NCBI RefSeq assembly: GCF_048548695.1
Contig: NZ_JBLYIF010000007.1
Reading direction: 5' to 3' (one strand)
DNA: 64,000 nucleotides
Origin: Neptuniibacter sp048548695
Lineage (GTDB): Bacteria > Pseudomonadota > Gammaproteobacteria > Pseudomonadales > Balneatricaceae
A model generated the notes under the pieces. It did not search any database, was not told the DNA's origin, and worked only from the letters and a program-made list of their open reading frames with translations. Below are positions 49,901-58,113 of this stretch, one piece after another. The position numbers and the translations under genes were made by a program. The number at the start of each line of letters is the position of its first letter. Position 1 is the stretch's first letter.

Positions 49901-50919
49901 GATAGACCGCCAATAAAAGCAAAGGTTGCCAGTTCGTTCGCGCCTAGGCTAAGTGGCAGCATCAAGACATAGGTGTCCGCATCAATACCGCTACCATCCA
50001 GTTGTTGCATGCCAGCGACAGCAATCGGCAGCACAAACATCGCCAGGACAATCAAGTAGAGGGGGAATAACCAGCGGGCGACTTTCAGGTGGCTGGAGTT
50101 GGTGTTTTCAACGATCATCACATGGAACTGGCGCGGCAGGCAGATGATGGCGGCGCAGGCCAGCAAGGACTGGGTGAAGAAACTCTCTTGTAGCATGCCG
50201 CTGTATTGTAGGTTGGTGCTAAGTTGGTGGCTGACCTCTAGCAGGGTGTCCTCCACGCCATCAAATACCTGAAACACAGCGAATAAGCCGACCGCGATGA
50301 ACGCAGTCAGTTTGATGATCGACTCAAATGCAACAGCGAGCACCAAGCCCTGGTGGTGCTCTGTCGCATCAATATGGCGAGTACCAAACAGGATGGCGAA
50401 CACGGCCATCAGTAGCGCCACAAACAGAGCGGTGTCGCTGCCTTTACTGAGGGCAGCATCAGTTGCGGGGGTCAGGGCATTAAAACTGATTGCTACGGCT
50501 TTGAGTTGCAGTGCCAGATAGGGCAGGGTGCCGATGACCGCAATGACTGTCACTAATACGGCTAGGGCTTGGCTTTTGCCATAGCGAGACGCAATAAAGT
50601 CGGCAATGCTGGTGATGTTCTGCTGTTTGCTGATCAGAATCATTTTTTCCAGCAGGTGCCAGCCAAAGATAAAAACTAATACTGGACCAAGGTACGTGGC
50701 CAGAAACTCCCAGCCATGCGTAGTGGCTCGGCCAACCGCACCGTAAAAGGTCCAGGACGAACAATACACCGCTAATGACAGGGAATAGATAATAGGGGAG
50801 CTGATGATGCGGTTATGCTGTTGCGCTCGATTATCACCGTAATAGGCGATCGCAAACAGTAGTCCCAGGTAGGTCAGGGAGATCAGAATAATTGACCAGC
50901 CGGAAAGCATAGAATCCAC
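46969..50919 (-). CDS. crbS: Hybrid sensor kinase with a sodium:solute symporter domain, CrbS/MxtR-like
   Basis: 1316 residues. The first about 530 residues form a 13-helix sodium:solute symporter-like domain. A linker (STAC-like region) follows, then two PAS domains (about 640-760 and 770-885), a coiled coil, HisKA with phospho-acceptor H956 in ASHDLLQPLN, an ATPase domain with the GLGLGLAI loop, and a receiver with D1241 in ILADYHL. This order is that of CrbS (Vibrio) and MxtR (Pseudomonas). It probably senses a transported or internal acetate-related signal and phosphorylates CrbR; the own receiver may act as a phosphate sink. It converges with crbR and diverges from the DUF4212-symporter operon. 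Confidence 0.9.
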   Translation of the reverse strand: MDSMLSGWSIILISLTYLGLLFAIAYYGDNRAQQHNRIISSPIIYSLSLAVYCSSWTFYGAVGRATTHGWEFLATYLGPVLVFIFGWHLLEKMILISKQQNITSIADFIASRYGKSQALAVLVTVIAVIGTLPYLALQLKAVAISFNALTPATDAALSKGSDTALFVALLMAVFAILFGTRHIDATEHHQGLVLAVAFESIIKLTAFIAVGLFAVFQVFDGVEDTLLEVSHQLSTNLQYSGMLQESFFTQSLLACAAIICLPRQFHVMIVENTNSSHLKVARWLFPLYLIVLAMFVLPIAVAGMQQLDGSGIDADTYVLMLPLSLGANELATFAFIGGLSASTSMVIVASIALAIMVCNDIIMPLLLRISWLHLNGNQDLGALLLKVRRITILGLMLLAYFYYRILGEQFPLASLGWLAFVATTQFLPAIIGGIYWKGGSRYGVFAGLAGGFALWLYTLVLPAFSEAGLIGPQFLGSGIFGIDWLQPTALFGLSGFDALAHGVFWSLSVNTALYILISRRSNLRLEDRMQASAFVDIYNNSLLETPQQYGQVTVGDLQLLTERFLGISRTQHSLTGFFLQRGEEPPLSGDKATPELVQFCERLLAGVIGSSSSRIVLASTLRGKDMQLGDVVSIVDEASEALRFNRSLLQSTIENISLGISVVDQQMRLVAWNRVYIDIFNYPDGLVCVGRPIEEVFRYNAIKGEYGPGSPDEQVRKRLQLLKSGKRHSYERFRPDGTVLEVRGNPLPNGGYVNTYMDITEHKDIAEALRESEQNIRIYTDNVPVLIAYLDPERRYLFVNRAYANAFGMERHQIIGKPCNQILPAEQYAYRSPFITAALEGKRQRFETKLFKPDGSMRYVEVTYIPHIGEYGDVLGYFTLYQDITERRQAELALQETNETLEQRVRERTHALSVVNKELRKENTIRSLMEDELRQAKGDADDANLGKTRFLAAASHDLLQPLNAARLFAAALAQQSHSGETQELVDNLDGSLKAAEELITALLDISKLDAGALEPNITDFCLSELLNGLSQDYKALAAKKFLNFRSVTSHQVIRSDQQLLRRVLQNFLSNSVRYTQHGRILLGCRLLKGQLRLEVWDTGVGIPENKLQEVFEEFRRIDNPKHSEVKGLGLGLAITERIARILKHKLNVRSWPGKGTVFSIEVPLGDPAKASKPKPEQRGWIRSKGLNGIHILVIDNETKILQGMSALLQGWSCEVSTAASMQAALNLPHTLAAPPDIILADYHLSETETGVMTLNALAKHWQHEIPAIVITADRTDEVKQEVEACGALLLTKPVKPAALRAMISKLLSQTRVTETG

Positions 50920-51261
50920 CTGTCAGCAGTGCGCTGGGCATGGCCAGCATCAAAATAATAATGTCCAAAGACGGCTAAGTGTACCTGTTTTGCAGGCGCT
51001 ACTTTGAGTTTTACGGCAGGAAGGTATCCGAGCACAAGGGCTTTAGACTTATGTATAGCTTGTCGGCGGCTGGGCGGCCCTCTAATGTCACACATTCAGG
51101 CCGCATTAGCGTGGTGCTGAGAGTAGGCCAGGGCAGGCCGTTATCATCCATTAGTCGTTGAATCGACTAAAGTTGTGCTTTGTTTGATCAATGCCTTTGA
51201 TAATCTCTGCGTGTCTTCTCTAAATTCATCTAAGTTAGATAAAAAAAATAAGGATGGTGTC
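50920..51261. other. Divergent control region between crbS and the symporter operon
   Basis: About 340 bases without a gene. It should hold promoters for crbS (minus) and the DUF4212-symporter operon (plus). A GATAAT at 51199-51204 could be the -10 of the operon. A perfect inverted repeat at 51151-51170 is described separately. Confidence 0.6.
51151..51170. promoter_or_regulatory. Inverted repeat upstream of the symporter operon
   Basis: TTAGTCG (51151-51157), 6 bases, CGACTAA (51164-51170). It lies about 30 bases before the likely -10 of the DUF4212 operon. The half-site AATCGAC also occurs before acs (44126-44132), so it may be a CrbR site; that link is weak. Confidence 0.45.
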
Positions 51262-51522
51262 ATGTCAATTAGTAATGAACAGGCGCAAGCCTATTGGCGC
51301 GAAAATCTGCGCATCATTATGACTCACCTCGTGATCTGGTTCGCAGTCTCCTATGGCTGTGCAATCTTGTTTGTGGAACAGCTTAATGAGATCCCGTTCT
51401 TCGGTTTCCCACTGGGTTTCTGGTTTGGCCAGCAGGGTTCCATCTTCGTTTTCGTCATCTTGATCTGGACCTATGTGTACAGCATGAACAAGCTTGACGA
51501 GAAGTATGACGTTCACGAATAA
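51262..51522 (+). CDS. DUF4212 small subunit of a sodium:solute symporter
   Basis: 86 residues from ATG 51262, after AAGGATGG. There are two membrane helices (IWFAVSYGCAILFVEQL and GSIFVFVILIWTYVY) with the FFGFPLGFWFGQQG loop between them, which marks the DUF4212 family. This family is found almost only before VC_2705-type symporter genes, as here (30 bases before). It is thought to be an accessory subunit of the transporter. Confidence 0.92.
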   Translation: MSISNEQAQAYWRENLRIIMTHLVIWFAVSYGCAILFVEQLNEIPFFGFPLGFWFGQQGSIFVFVILIWTYVYSMNKLDEKYDVHE

Positions 51523-51552
51523 CAATAAAAGTTCTGATAGGACGGCATTGCT

Positions 51553-53352
51553 ATGAGTCTTGATGCATTAACATTTTTGTTTGTCGGTGGTTCTTTTGCA
51601 CTCTATATCGGTATTGCGATATGGGCGCGTGCTGGATCCACTAAAGAATTCTACGTTGCTGGCGGTGGTGTGCCGCCGATTGCCAACGGTATGGCGACTG
51701 CTGCTGACTGGATGTCTGCTGCATCGTTTATCTCCCTTGCGGGCCTGGTGTCTTTCATCGGCCGCGACGGTTCTGCTTACCTGATGGGCTGGACCGGTGG
51801 TTACGTGCTTCTGGCACTGCTGCTGGCGCCTTACCTGCGTAAGTTCGGTAAGTTCACTGTGCCTGATTTTATCGGTGACCGTTACTACTCCCAGACTGCA
51901 CGTACCATCGCGGTTGTCTGTACTATCGTTATCTCCTTCACCTATGTGGCAGGTCAGATGCGTGGTGTAGGTATCGTGTTCTCTCGTTATCTGCACGTTG
52001 ATATCAACACCGGTGTCATCATCGGTATGGCGATTGTATTCTTCTACGCCGTACTGGGTGGCATGAAAGGTATTACCTACACTCAGGTAGCTCAGTACTG
52101 CGTACTGATTCTGGCATTCACCGTACCTGCTCTGTTCCTGTCTGCGCAGGTTACCGGTCACATCTTGCCGCAAATTGGTCTGGGTGCGACGTTGGACAAC
52201 GGTATGTCTGTTCTGGCGACGCTGGATCAGTTGTCAATGGACCTGGGTTTTGCCCAATACACGGCCGGTAAGAAATCCACGCTGGATATCTTCTGCCTGA
52301 CCGTTGCACTGATGTGCGGTACTGCGGGTCTGCCACACGTTATCGTACGTTTCTTCACTGTGCCTCGTGTTAAAGATGCGCGTATCTCTGCTGGCTATGC
52401 GCTGGTGTTCATTGCGCTGCTGTACACCGCGGTTCCAGGTGTTGCTGGTTTTGGTCGTGTAAACCTGATCCAGACCCTGAACGGTACAGATAACTCAGGT
52501 ACTGCTTACGCTGAAATGCCTGCCTGGTTTAAAAACTGGGAAAACACCGGTCTGCTGGCATGGCAGGACCGTAACGGTGATGGCAGAGTACAGTATTCTG
52601 CTGGTGCGGCATTCGCCGGCAAGCCTAGCTTCATCGACGGTCGTGGTGAGAATGATGAGCGTCTGACTGACAACGCTATCTCTGATCCAGGTTTCGATGC
52701 GTCTAAACAGCCATTTGCCAACGAAGTCTATGTTGATCGTGACATCATGGTACTGGCTAACCCGGACATCGCACAGCTGCCAAACTGGGTAATCGCCCTG
52801 GTTGCTGCAGGTGCGGTTGCTGCGGCATTGTCGACGGCGGCGGGTCTGCTGCTGGTAATCTCCACGGCGATCGCGCATGACTTGATGAAGAAAACCATTA
52901 ATCCGAATATCAGTGAGAAGCAGGAGCTGCTGTATGCCCGTCTTGCGGCGATCGTTGCGATCTGTATTGCGGGTTACTTCGGTATAAATCCGCCAGGGTT
53001 TGTGGCTCAGGTAGTGGCGTTGGCGTTCGGTCTGGCATGTGCCTCCGTATTCCCAGCTATTATCCTGGGTATCTTCTGGAAGCGTCATAACTCTGCGGGT
53101 GCAATCGCTGGTATGTTGGTAGGTCTGGTTTCAACTATGGCTTACATGTACTACTTCGCCTTCGCCGGTGGTACGCCTGCCGAGTACTTCATGGGTATCT
53201 CTCCAGGTGGCTTCGGTACTGTGGGTGCAGTTCTGCACATCGTTGTTGGTGCTGTGGTTTCCATGGCAACAGCTGAACCACCACAGGAAATCCAGGATAT
53301 CGTAGAAGATCTGCGTATCCCACGTGGTGCTGGTGAAGCACACAGTCACTAA
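51553..53352 (+). CDS. Sodium:solute symporter, VC_2705 type (acetate/small-acid uptake likely)
   Basis: 599 residues, 13 or so helices. SSS features include FYVAGGGVPPIANGMATAADWMSAASFISL (over two elements), the GGMKGITYTQVAQ segment, and VAAALSTAAGLLLVISTA. A hydrophilic insert of about 90 residues (roughly 300-390, with DNSGTAYAEM and DRNGDGRVQY) is usual in this subgroup. Relatives include the ActP acetate permease. Codon use is highly biased, as in acs, so both are likely well expressed. It forms a unit with the DUF4212 gene. Confidence 0.93.
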   Translation: MSLDALTFLFVGGSFALYIGIAIWARAGSTKEFYVAGGGVPPIANGMATAADWMSAASFISLAGLVSFIGRDGSAYLMGWTGGYVLLALLLAPYLRKFGKFTVPDFIGDRYYSQTARTIAVVCTIVISFTYVAGQMRGVGIVFSRYLHVDINTGVIIGMAIVFFYAVLGGMKGITYTQVAQYCVLILAFTVPALFLSAQVTGHILPQIGLGATLDNGMSVLATLDQLSMDLGFAQYTAGKKSTLDIFCLTVALMCGTAGLPHVIVRFFTVPRVKDARISAGYALVFIALLYTAVPGVAGFGRVNLIQTLNGTDNSGTAYAEMPAWFKNWENTGLLAWQDRNGDGRVQYSAGAAFAGKPSFIDGRGENDERLTDNAISDPGFDASKQPFANEVYVDRDIMVLANPDIAQLPNWVIALVAAGAVAAALSTAAGLLLVISTAIAHDLMKKTINPNISEKQELLYARLAAIVAICIAGYFGINPPGFVAQVVALAFGLACASVFPAIILGIFWKRHNSAGAIAGMLVGLVSTMAYMYYFAFAGGTPAEYFMGISPGGFGTVGAVLHIVVGAVVSMATAEPPQEIQDIVEDLRIPRGAGEAHSH

Positions 53353-53432
53353 GTATGTAGCTAGTCTATAGCCTGACAAGGGCGCCCAGCATAGGTTGGT
53401 GCGCCCTTTTTTAATCTTTGCGGAGGATGTAG

Positions 53433-55262
53433 ATGTCTGATTCTTTCAAAATGACAAATTTGCCGTTTAGTTTGCTGGATCCGCGCGAGCAAAAGCTATT
53501 GGCTTCCAGTCTGGACATCAGCTACTACCAGAAAGGTGAAACCCTGCTGGCAGCAGGGGATGAGCCAGAGGGCGTGTTTGTTATTTTGAAAGGAAAGGTG
53601 GTTGAAAGTGAGGTGGCTGAGCCGGGTGAAGAGGCAGCTCAGCATGTGTTTATGCACTATACCAATGAAGATTATTTTGGCGCCTGGTCGGCCATTCGAG
53701 GTCAGGCGATCCATAATTTTATCGCCGAAGAAGAGACTATCTGTCATCTTCTGCCGACCAAAACATTGTTGGACCTCATGTCCAGCAACAGTATGTTTGC
53801 TGATTATTTTCAGCAAAACCTGACGGCAAAATCAGAGATTGTCGCGCAGCACGGCAGTGATCAGGATATGGCGGAGTTTATGCTTGCCAAGGTGTCTGAC
53901 AGCCTGGTGCGGGAGCCGTTAATTATTCTGGAAGGTACTTCGATCCGTGAGGCGACCATGCTGATGCGGGAGAAGAAATCCGACTGCCTGTTGGTTAAAA
54001 AAGGTAACCGTTATGGCATGGTTACCGGGACCGATTTGCTGGACGCAATCATCGTCCAAGAGTTGCCGTTGGTGACGCCTGTGGCGGATATTGCCAGCTA
54101 TCGCTTGATCACTATTAAGCCTGGTGACTATCTGTTTAATGCGTTGATTTTGATGACGCAGCAGCAGATTGAACGCTTAGTGGTGATGCAGCATGACATT
54201 CTCAGTGGTGTCGTGGAGCTGACAGATGTCTTGAGCTATTTCTCCAGTCACTCCCATGTGATTGGGTTGCGTATCGAGCGGGCTCAGACCATTGACGACC
54301 TTAAAGAGGCGGCCTTTGGCCTGGATGACTTAATTCGGGCGCTGGTGTCTCATGGCGTTAAAACCCGTTTTGCCATGGACCTGCTGGCAGCCATGAATGG
54401 TCGTATTATGGCTAAGCTGTTTGATCTGACAATTCCCGCAGATATGCAGCCGCATGTGTGTCTGGTAGTGATGGGGTCCGAGGGGCGGGGTGAGCAGATC
54501 ATGAAAACGGACCAGGATAATGCGGTGATATACCGTGATGGCTTGGTGTGGCCCGGGATGCAGGAGGCGTTAAATAATTTCAGTCGGACCTTGATCGATT
54601 TTGGTTTCCCGCCTTGTCCCGGCAATATCATGGTTTCCAATCCGGCCTGGGTTAAATCGCTAAGTGAATGGACCGCTATGCTGGCTGATTGGGCCGGTAA
54701 GTTTGATGGTCAGTCGCAGATGAATCTGGCCATTGCTGTGGATGCCAAACCTGTGGCGGGTAATCCCGCTATTTTTAAGGCGGCACGAAACTGGTTTATG
54801 CGTCATTTACGTAATAATGATGTGTTTTTTTCGCACTTTGCCAAGGCTTCGCTTGAGTTTGATACGCCATTGACCTTTTTCGGTAACCTGAAAGACAAAG
54901 GGCAGCTGGATATTAAAAAAGGGGGGATTTTTCCCATTGTGCACGGTCTGCGGACCATGGCATTGGAGTGCCGGATTCGGGCAACGAATACCTTTTTTCG
55001 ATTAGAAGAGATGGTCGAGCAAGGGGTGTTGGAGACAAGGCAGGGACAGGATCTGACCGAGGCCTTAAGCCTGTTTATTCAGTTGCGATTGAACCAGCAG
55101 ATTAAACGCATGGAAGCCAGTGAAGATGGCCAGGATAAAACGCCAAATAACATCGACTTGCAGGAGCTAAACAAAATGGAGCGTGATCTGTTGCGTGATG
55201 CTCTGCATGTTGTGAAAAAATTTAAGAAGCATCTTGAATTGAGGTATCACCTGGGGAATTGA
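53433..55262 (+). CDS. cNMP-binding/CBS/DUF294 nucleotidyltransferase-like protein
   Basis: 609 residues, soluble. In order: a cyclic-nucleotide-binding-like domain (about 10-130), a CBS pair (about 150-270) and a DUF294 nucleotidyltransferase-like domain (about 300-440) with GSEGRGEQIMKTDQDNAVIY, then a DUF294 C-terminal domain. The GSEGR and DQDNA motifs resemble GlnD-type nucleotidyltransferases, so it may modify a target in response to nucleotides. Such genes commonly follow DUF4212/symporter pairs; a role in controlling acetate uptake is inferred. Its stop overlaps the exonuclease start by four bases. Confidence 0.9.
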   Translation: MSDSFKMTNLPFSLLDPREQKLLASSLDISYYQKGETLLAAGDEPEGVFVILKGKVVESEVAEPGEEAAQHVFMHYTNEDYFGAWSAIRGQAIHNFIAEEETICHLLPTKTLLDLMSSNSMFADYFQQNLTAKSEIVAQHGSDQDMAEFMLAKVSDSLVREPLIILEGTSIREATMLMREKKSDCLLVKKGNRYGMVTGTDLLDAIIVQELPLVTPVADIASYRLITIKPGDYLFNALILMTQQQIERLVVMQHDILSGVVELTDVLSYFSSHSHVIGLRIERAQTIDDLKEAAFGLDDLIRALVSHGVKTRFAMDLLAAMNGRIMAKLFDLTIPADMQPHVCLVVMGSEGRGEQIMKTDQDNAVIYRDGLVWPGMQEALNNFSRTLIDFGFPPCPGNIMVSNPAWVKSLSEWTAMLADWAGKFDGQSQMNLAIAVDAKPVAGNPAIFKAARNWFMRHLRNNDVFFSHFAKASLEFDTPLTFFGNLKDKGQLDIKKGGIFPIVHGLRTMALECRIRATNTFFRLEEMVEQGVLETRQGQDLTEALSLFIQLRLNQQIKRMEASEDGQDKTPNNIDLQELNKMERDLLRDALHVVKKFKKHLELRYHLGN

Positions 55263-55894
55263 TTATGATCATTCCAAGAACCTTCCAGAAGATCAAAGAC
55301 CGCTACCAGCATAAAACCGGTCCCTATGCGCATCTATTTCAGCCTTATGATGGTGACGAAGTTGTCTCGTTGGATTGTGAGACGACCAGTCTAGATGTCA
55401 GTAAGGGTGAAATAATCTCCATTGGCGCGGTGAAAATAAAAGGTCGGCGGGTGCTGACCAGTGACCGGCTGGATCTGAAATTAGAGCCGCCTGAGTCACT
55501 GGATGGCGAGTCGATTAAGATTCATAAATTACGTGGTACTGATCTTGTAGGGGGTATTGCTCTCGAAGAAGCGCTGGAAAGAGTGTTGGACTTTGTTGGT
55601 AATCGTCCGGTGCTCGGTTACTACGTTAATTATGACATTCGGATGTTGGATAAGTATTTGCGGCCTAAGTATGGCTTTGGCTTGCCGAACAAGTCTATCG
55701 AGTTGTCTCATGTATACCATGACATCATTAAGTGGAAGTCGGTGGGCGGTAATATTGATCTGCGTTTTGATACGATCTCCCGCAAGTTGGATGTGCCGAT
55801 GATGGAGCGGCATACGGCGATTGGTGATGCATTGACAGTGGCATTGATGTTTTTACGGTTGAAGTATGGTGAACCGCCAGAAGCCGATTGTTAA
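55259..55894 (+). CDS. DnaQ-like 3'-5' exonuclease
   Basis: 211 residues. The DEDDh motifs are DCETTSLD (Exo I), NYDIRMLD (Exo II) and HTAIGDA (Exo III with the catalytic His and Asp). It is shorter than DnaQ and lacks its C-terminal part, so it is not the main polymerase III epsilon subunit. It is coupled to the DUF294 gene and probably belongs to the symporter unit by position; how a nuclease fits there is unknown. A terminator follows. Confidence 0.9.
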   Translation: MIMIIPRTFQKIKDRYQHKTGPYAHLFQPYDGDEVVSLDCETTSLDVSKGEIISIGAVKIKGRRVLTSDRLDLKLEPPESLDGESIKIHKLRGTDLVGGIALEEALERVLDFVGNRPVLGYYVNYDIRMLDKYLRPKYGFGLPNKSIELSHVYHDIIKWKSVGGNIDLRFDTISRKLDVPMMERHTAIGDALTVALMFLRLKYGEPPEADC

Positions 55895-55918
55895 GTTTTA
55901 ACTATTCGTCAAAAAATA

Positions 55919-55940
55919 AACGAGCTATGGCTCGTTTTTT
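55919..55940 (+). terminator. Terminator after the exonuclease gene
   Basis: AACGAGC (55919-55925), loop TATG, GCTCGTT (55930-55936), then T run. This ends the symporter-DUF294-exonuclease unit before fliE. Confidence 0.9.
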
Positions 55941-55980
55941 GCATTTTCTACCCTTGTTGAGGAAAAGTTCTTCCTCATTA

Positions 55981-55994
55981 GCCAAAAAAATGAC
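55981..55994. promoter_or_regulatory. FleQ-like box, distal copy at fliE
   Basis: GCCAAAAAAATGAC, three mismatches to GTCaNTAAAtTGAC. It lies 62 bases upstream of the proximal copy. Confidence 0.5.
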
Positions 55995-56014
55995 ATTCTA
56001 GAGTCGTTTTAGGC

Positions 56015-56042
56015 TTGTAGCCCCATTTTAGCGAATTATAAT
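56015..56042 (+). promoter_or_regulatory. Predicted promoter of fliE
   Basis: TTGTAG (56015-56020), 16 bases, then a perfect TATAAT (56037-56042) that directly touches the proximal FleQ-like box. No sigma54 -24/-12 element was found here. Confidence 0.5.
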
Positions 56043-56056
56043 GTCAATAAATTGCC
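56043..56056. promoter_or_regulatory. FleQ-like box, proximal copy at fliE
   Basis: GTCAATAAATTGCC has a single mismatch to the FleQ box. It ends 15 bases before the fliE ATG, the same distance as at fleQ. Confidence 0.7.
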
Positions 56057-56071
56057 GTTTTGGTGGATGTG

Positions 56072-56428
56072 ATGGTAGATAGAGCAGATATTAATAGTGT
56101 TCTGGCCCAGATGCGGACGATTCAGTCGCAAGTTCAGAGTGCATCGTCGGCGGTTGCACCCATCCAGTCTCCGGCTGGTCAGCCGGGTATTCAGCAGCCA
56201 GAGCGAACTGAATTTGGCACCATTCTGAAGAATGCGGTTGATCAGGTTAATGATGCGCAACAGACTGCCAAAAATTTGGCGCAAGCGTTTGAGCGTGGTG
56301 ACCCTATGGTTGATCTACCACAGGTAATGCTGAGCGCGGAAAAGGCGTCTGTGTCCTTTCAGGCAATGACGCAGGTTAGAAATCGTTTGGTTACGGCCTA
56401 CGAAGACATCATGAAAATGTCGATCTGA
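56072..56428 (+). CDS. fliE: Flagellar hook-basal body protein FliE
   Basis: 118 residues from ATG 56072; the frame is open from a TTG at 56060 but a GGTGGA ribosome site precedes the ATG. FliE links the MS ring to the rod. The C-terminal VMLSAEKASVSFQAMTQVRNRLVTAYEDIMKM segment (over two helices) is the family signature. It is first of the fliE-F-G-H-I-J-K unit. Confidence 0.96.
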   Translation: MVDRADINSVLAQMRTIQSQVQSASSAVAPIQSPAGQPGIQQPERTEFGTILKNAVDQVNDAQQTAKNLAQAFERGDPMVDLPQVMLSAEKASVSFQAMTQVRNRLVTAYEDIMKMSI

Positions 56429-56445
56429 TAGGGAGTAATTGATCA

Positions 56446-58113
56446 GTGGCTGATAGTGCAAATCTGAAAGGCAGTCCGCTCCAGGGCTTCAACCGTCTGA
56501 GTATCATGCGGCAGTTTGGTCTCATGGTCGGTCTTGCAGCCAGCGTAGCAATTGGGTTTGCGGTGGTATTGTGGTCGCAGAAGCCTGAGCAGCGGGTGTT
56601 ATTCAGTAATCTTAACTTTGCCGATGCCAATCAGATTATTGAGCAGCTGCAGATGTTTGGTGTGCCCTATCAGTTTGATGCTTCGGGTCGTGCAATCCTG
56701 GTGCCGGAAGAGTATGTGCATAAGGCCAGACTGAAGCTGGCAGCAGAAGGTTTTACAGCCGATAAGACAGTAGGGCTGGAGATTCTGGATCAGGAGCAGA
56801 GTCTTGGCACGAGTCAGTTTATGGAAACGGCGCGTTATCGTCGTGGTCTAGAGGGTGAGTTGGCGCGCACTATCGCCAGTATCACTGCAGTACGCAATGC
56901 CAGGGTTCATCTGGCGATCCCTAAAGAGTCGGCATTTATACGTCAGTCACGCCGACCGAAAGCATCCGTGTTTTTGGAGCTGTTCTCCGGTCGGCGACTG
57001 GAGCCGGACCAGGTTGCTTCTATTGCTAACCTGGTGTCCACCAGTGTCCCTGAGCTGGATGTTAAAGATGTAACCGTGGTGGACCAGAAAGGGCGTCTGC
57101 TTAATAGTCGGGATAAAGATATTGATGTGGTGCTGGCCGCCAAGCAGATGGAATATACCCGCAGCATGGAGGAGACTCTGCTCAACCGGGTAAACAGTAT
57201 CTTGCAGCCGGTAGTGGGCATGGGGAAATTTCGCGCCGAAGTATCCGCTGATGTTGATTTTACGGCGATCGAGCAGACCGACGAACTGTATAACCCTGAT
57301 CTGCCTGCGCTGCGCAGTGAGCAGACGCTGGATGAGTCTAAAGTGGGTGCTAATGCAGCAGGTGGAGTGCCGGGGGCACTGTCCAATCAGCCGCCAGGGC
57401 CTAGCTCAGTGCCAGAAGTGGCTAATGCTGCAACAGGTGGTCAGGGGGCTGCTGGTCAGCCGGAGTCCGCGCGAAAACAGGCAACGCGTAATTATGAATT
57501 GGATCGAACCATCAGTTATACCAAGCACCAAATGGGTAAAATCAGCCGTCTGACCGTTGCTGTGGTGGTGGATGATCTGTCCCGCGCCAATCCGGAGAGT
57601 GGTGAAGTTGCGCGAGTGCCCTGGGATGCTAACGAGCTGGCGCGGCTTAAAATTCTGGTGCAGGATGCTGTAGGTTTTTCTGCGTTAAGGGGCGATAGCG
57701 TTAATGTGGTAAATACACCCTTTGTGGTGGAGCAGCCTATTCAGGTTGAAGATGCGCCATTTTGGAAGCAGGACTGGATCTGGGATCTGAGTAAGCAGCT
57801 GCTTGCAGTGGTGTTTGTGTTGTTGTTGGTGTTCGGTATTTTGCGGCCGATTATGCGTAATCTGGCAGTGGCAGGTACCGCGAACCGTACCTCTGGGCTG
57901 GGTTCGGCAGGGGATGTATCCGCCGAAATTGAAGGCCTGGAAAGTGGTGAGTTCTCCTCCGAGCAGGTGACCTTTGGTAGTGACGACGATCTGCTGCCAA
58001 CGCCGAATGAGAGCTATGATTACCAAATCAATGCAATTCGTAGCATGGTGGCAGAAGATCCGGCTCGTGTAGCGCAGGCCGTTAAACAGTGGGTTACTGT
58101 TGATGAGCGATGA
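56446..58113 (+). CDS. fliF: Flagellar MS-ring protein FliF
   Basis: 555 residues from GTG 56446, after GGGAG. Membrane helices near both ends (about 28-46 and 446-466), a large periplasmic region with ring-building motifs including RVHLAIPKES and ASVFLEL, and a cytoplasmic C-terminus that binds FliG. It ends with QAVKQWVT, the FliG-binding helix. The stop overlaps the fliG start by 11 bases. Confidence 0.97.
   Translation: MADSANLKGSPLQGFNRLSIMRQFGLMVGLAASVAIGFAVVLWSQKPEQRVLFSNLNFADANQIIEQLQMFGVPYQFDASGRAILVPEEYVHKARLKLAAEGFTADKTVGLEILDQEQSLGTSQFMETARYRRGLEGELARTIASITAVRNARVHLAIPKESAFIRQSRRPKASVFLELFSGRRLEPDQVASIANLVSTSVPELDVKDVTVVDQKGRLLNSRDKDIDVVLAAKQMEYTRSMEETLLNRVNSILQPVVGMGKFRAEVSADVDFTAIEQTDELYNPDLPALRSEQTLDESKVGANAAGGVPGALSNQPPGPSSVPEVANAATGGQGAAGQPESARKQATRNYELDRTISYTKHQMGKISRLTVAVVVDDLSRANPESGEVARVPWDANELARLKILVQDAVGFSALRGDSVNVVNTPFVVEQPIQVEDAPFWKQDWIWDLSKQLLAVVFVLLLVFGILRPIMRNLAVAGTANRTSGLGSAGDVSAEIEGLESGEFSSEQVTFGSDDDLLPTPNESYDYQINAIRSMVAEDPARVAQAVKQWVTVDER

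Noticed and set aside
51568..53088. Long minus-strand frames opposite the symporter
   Set aside because: Explained by the codon bias of the symporter gene; no ribosome site or domain.
55941..56071. A sigma54 promoter for fliE
   Set aside because: No GG-N10-GC pair in -24/-12 context was found; a -35/-10 type promoter fits better.
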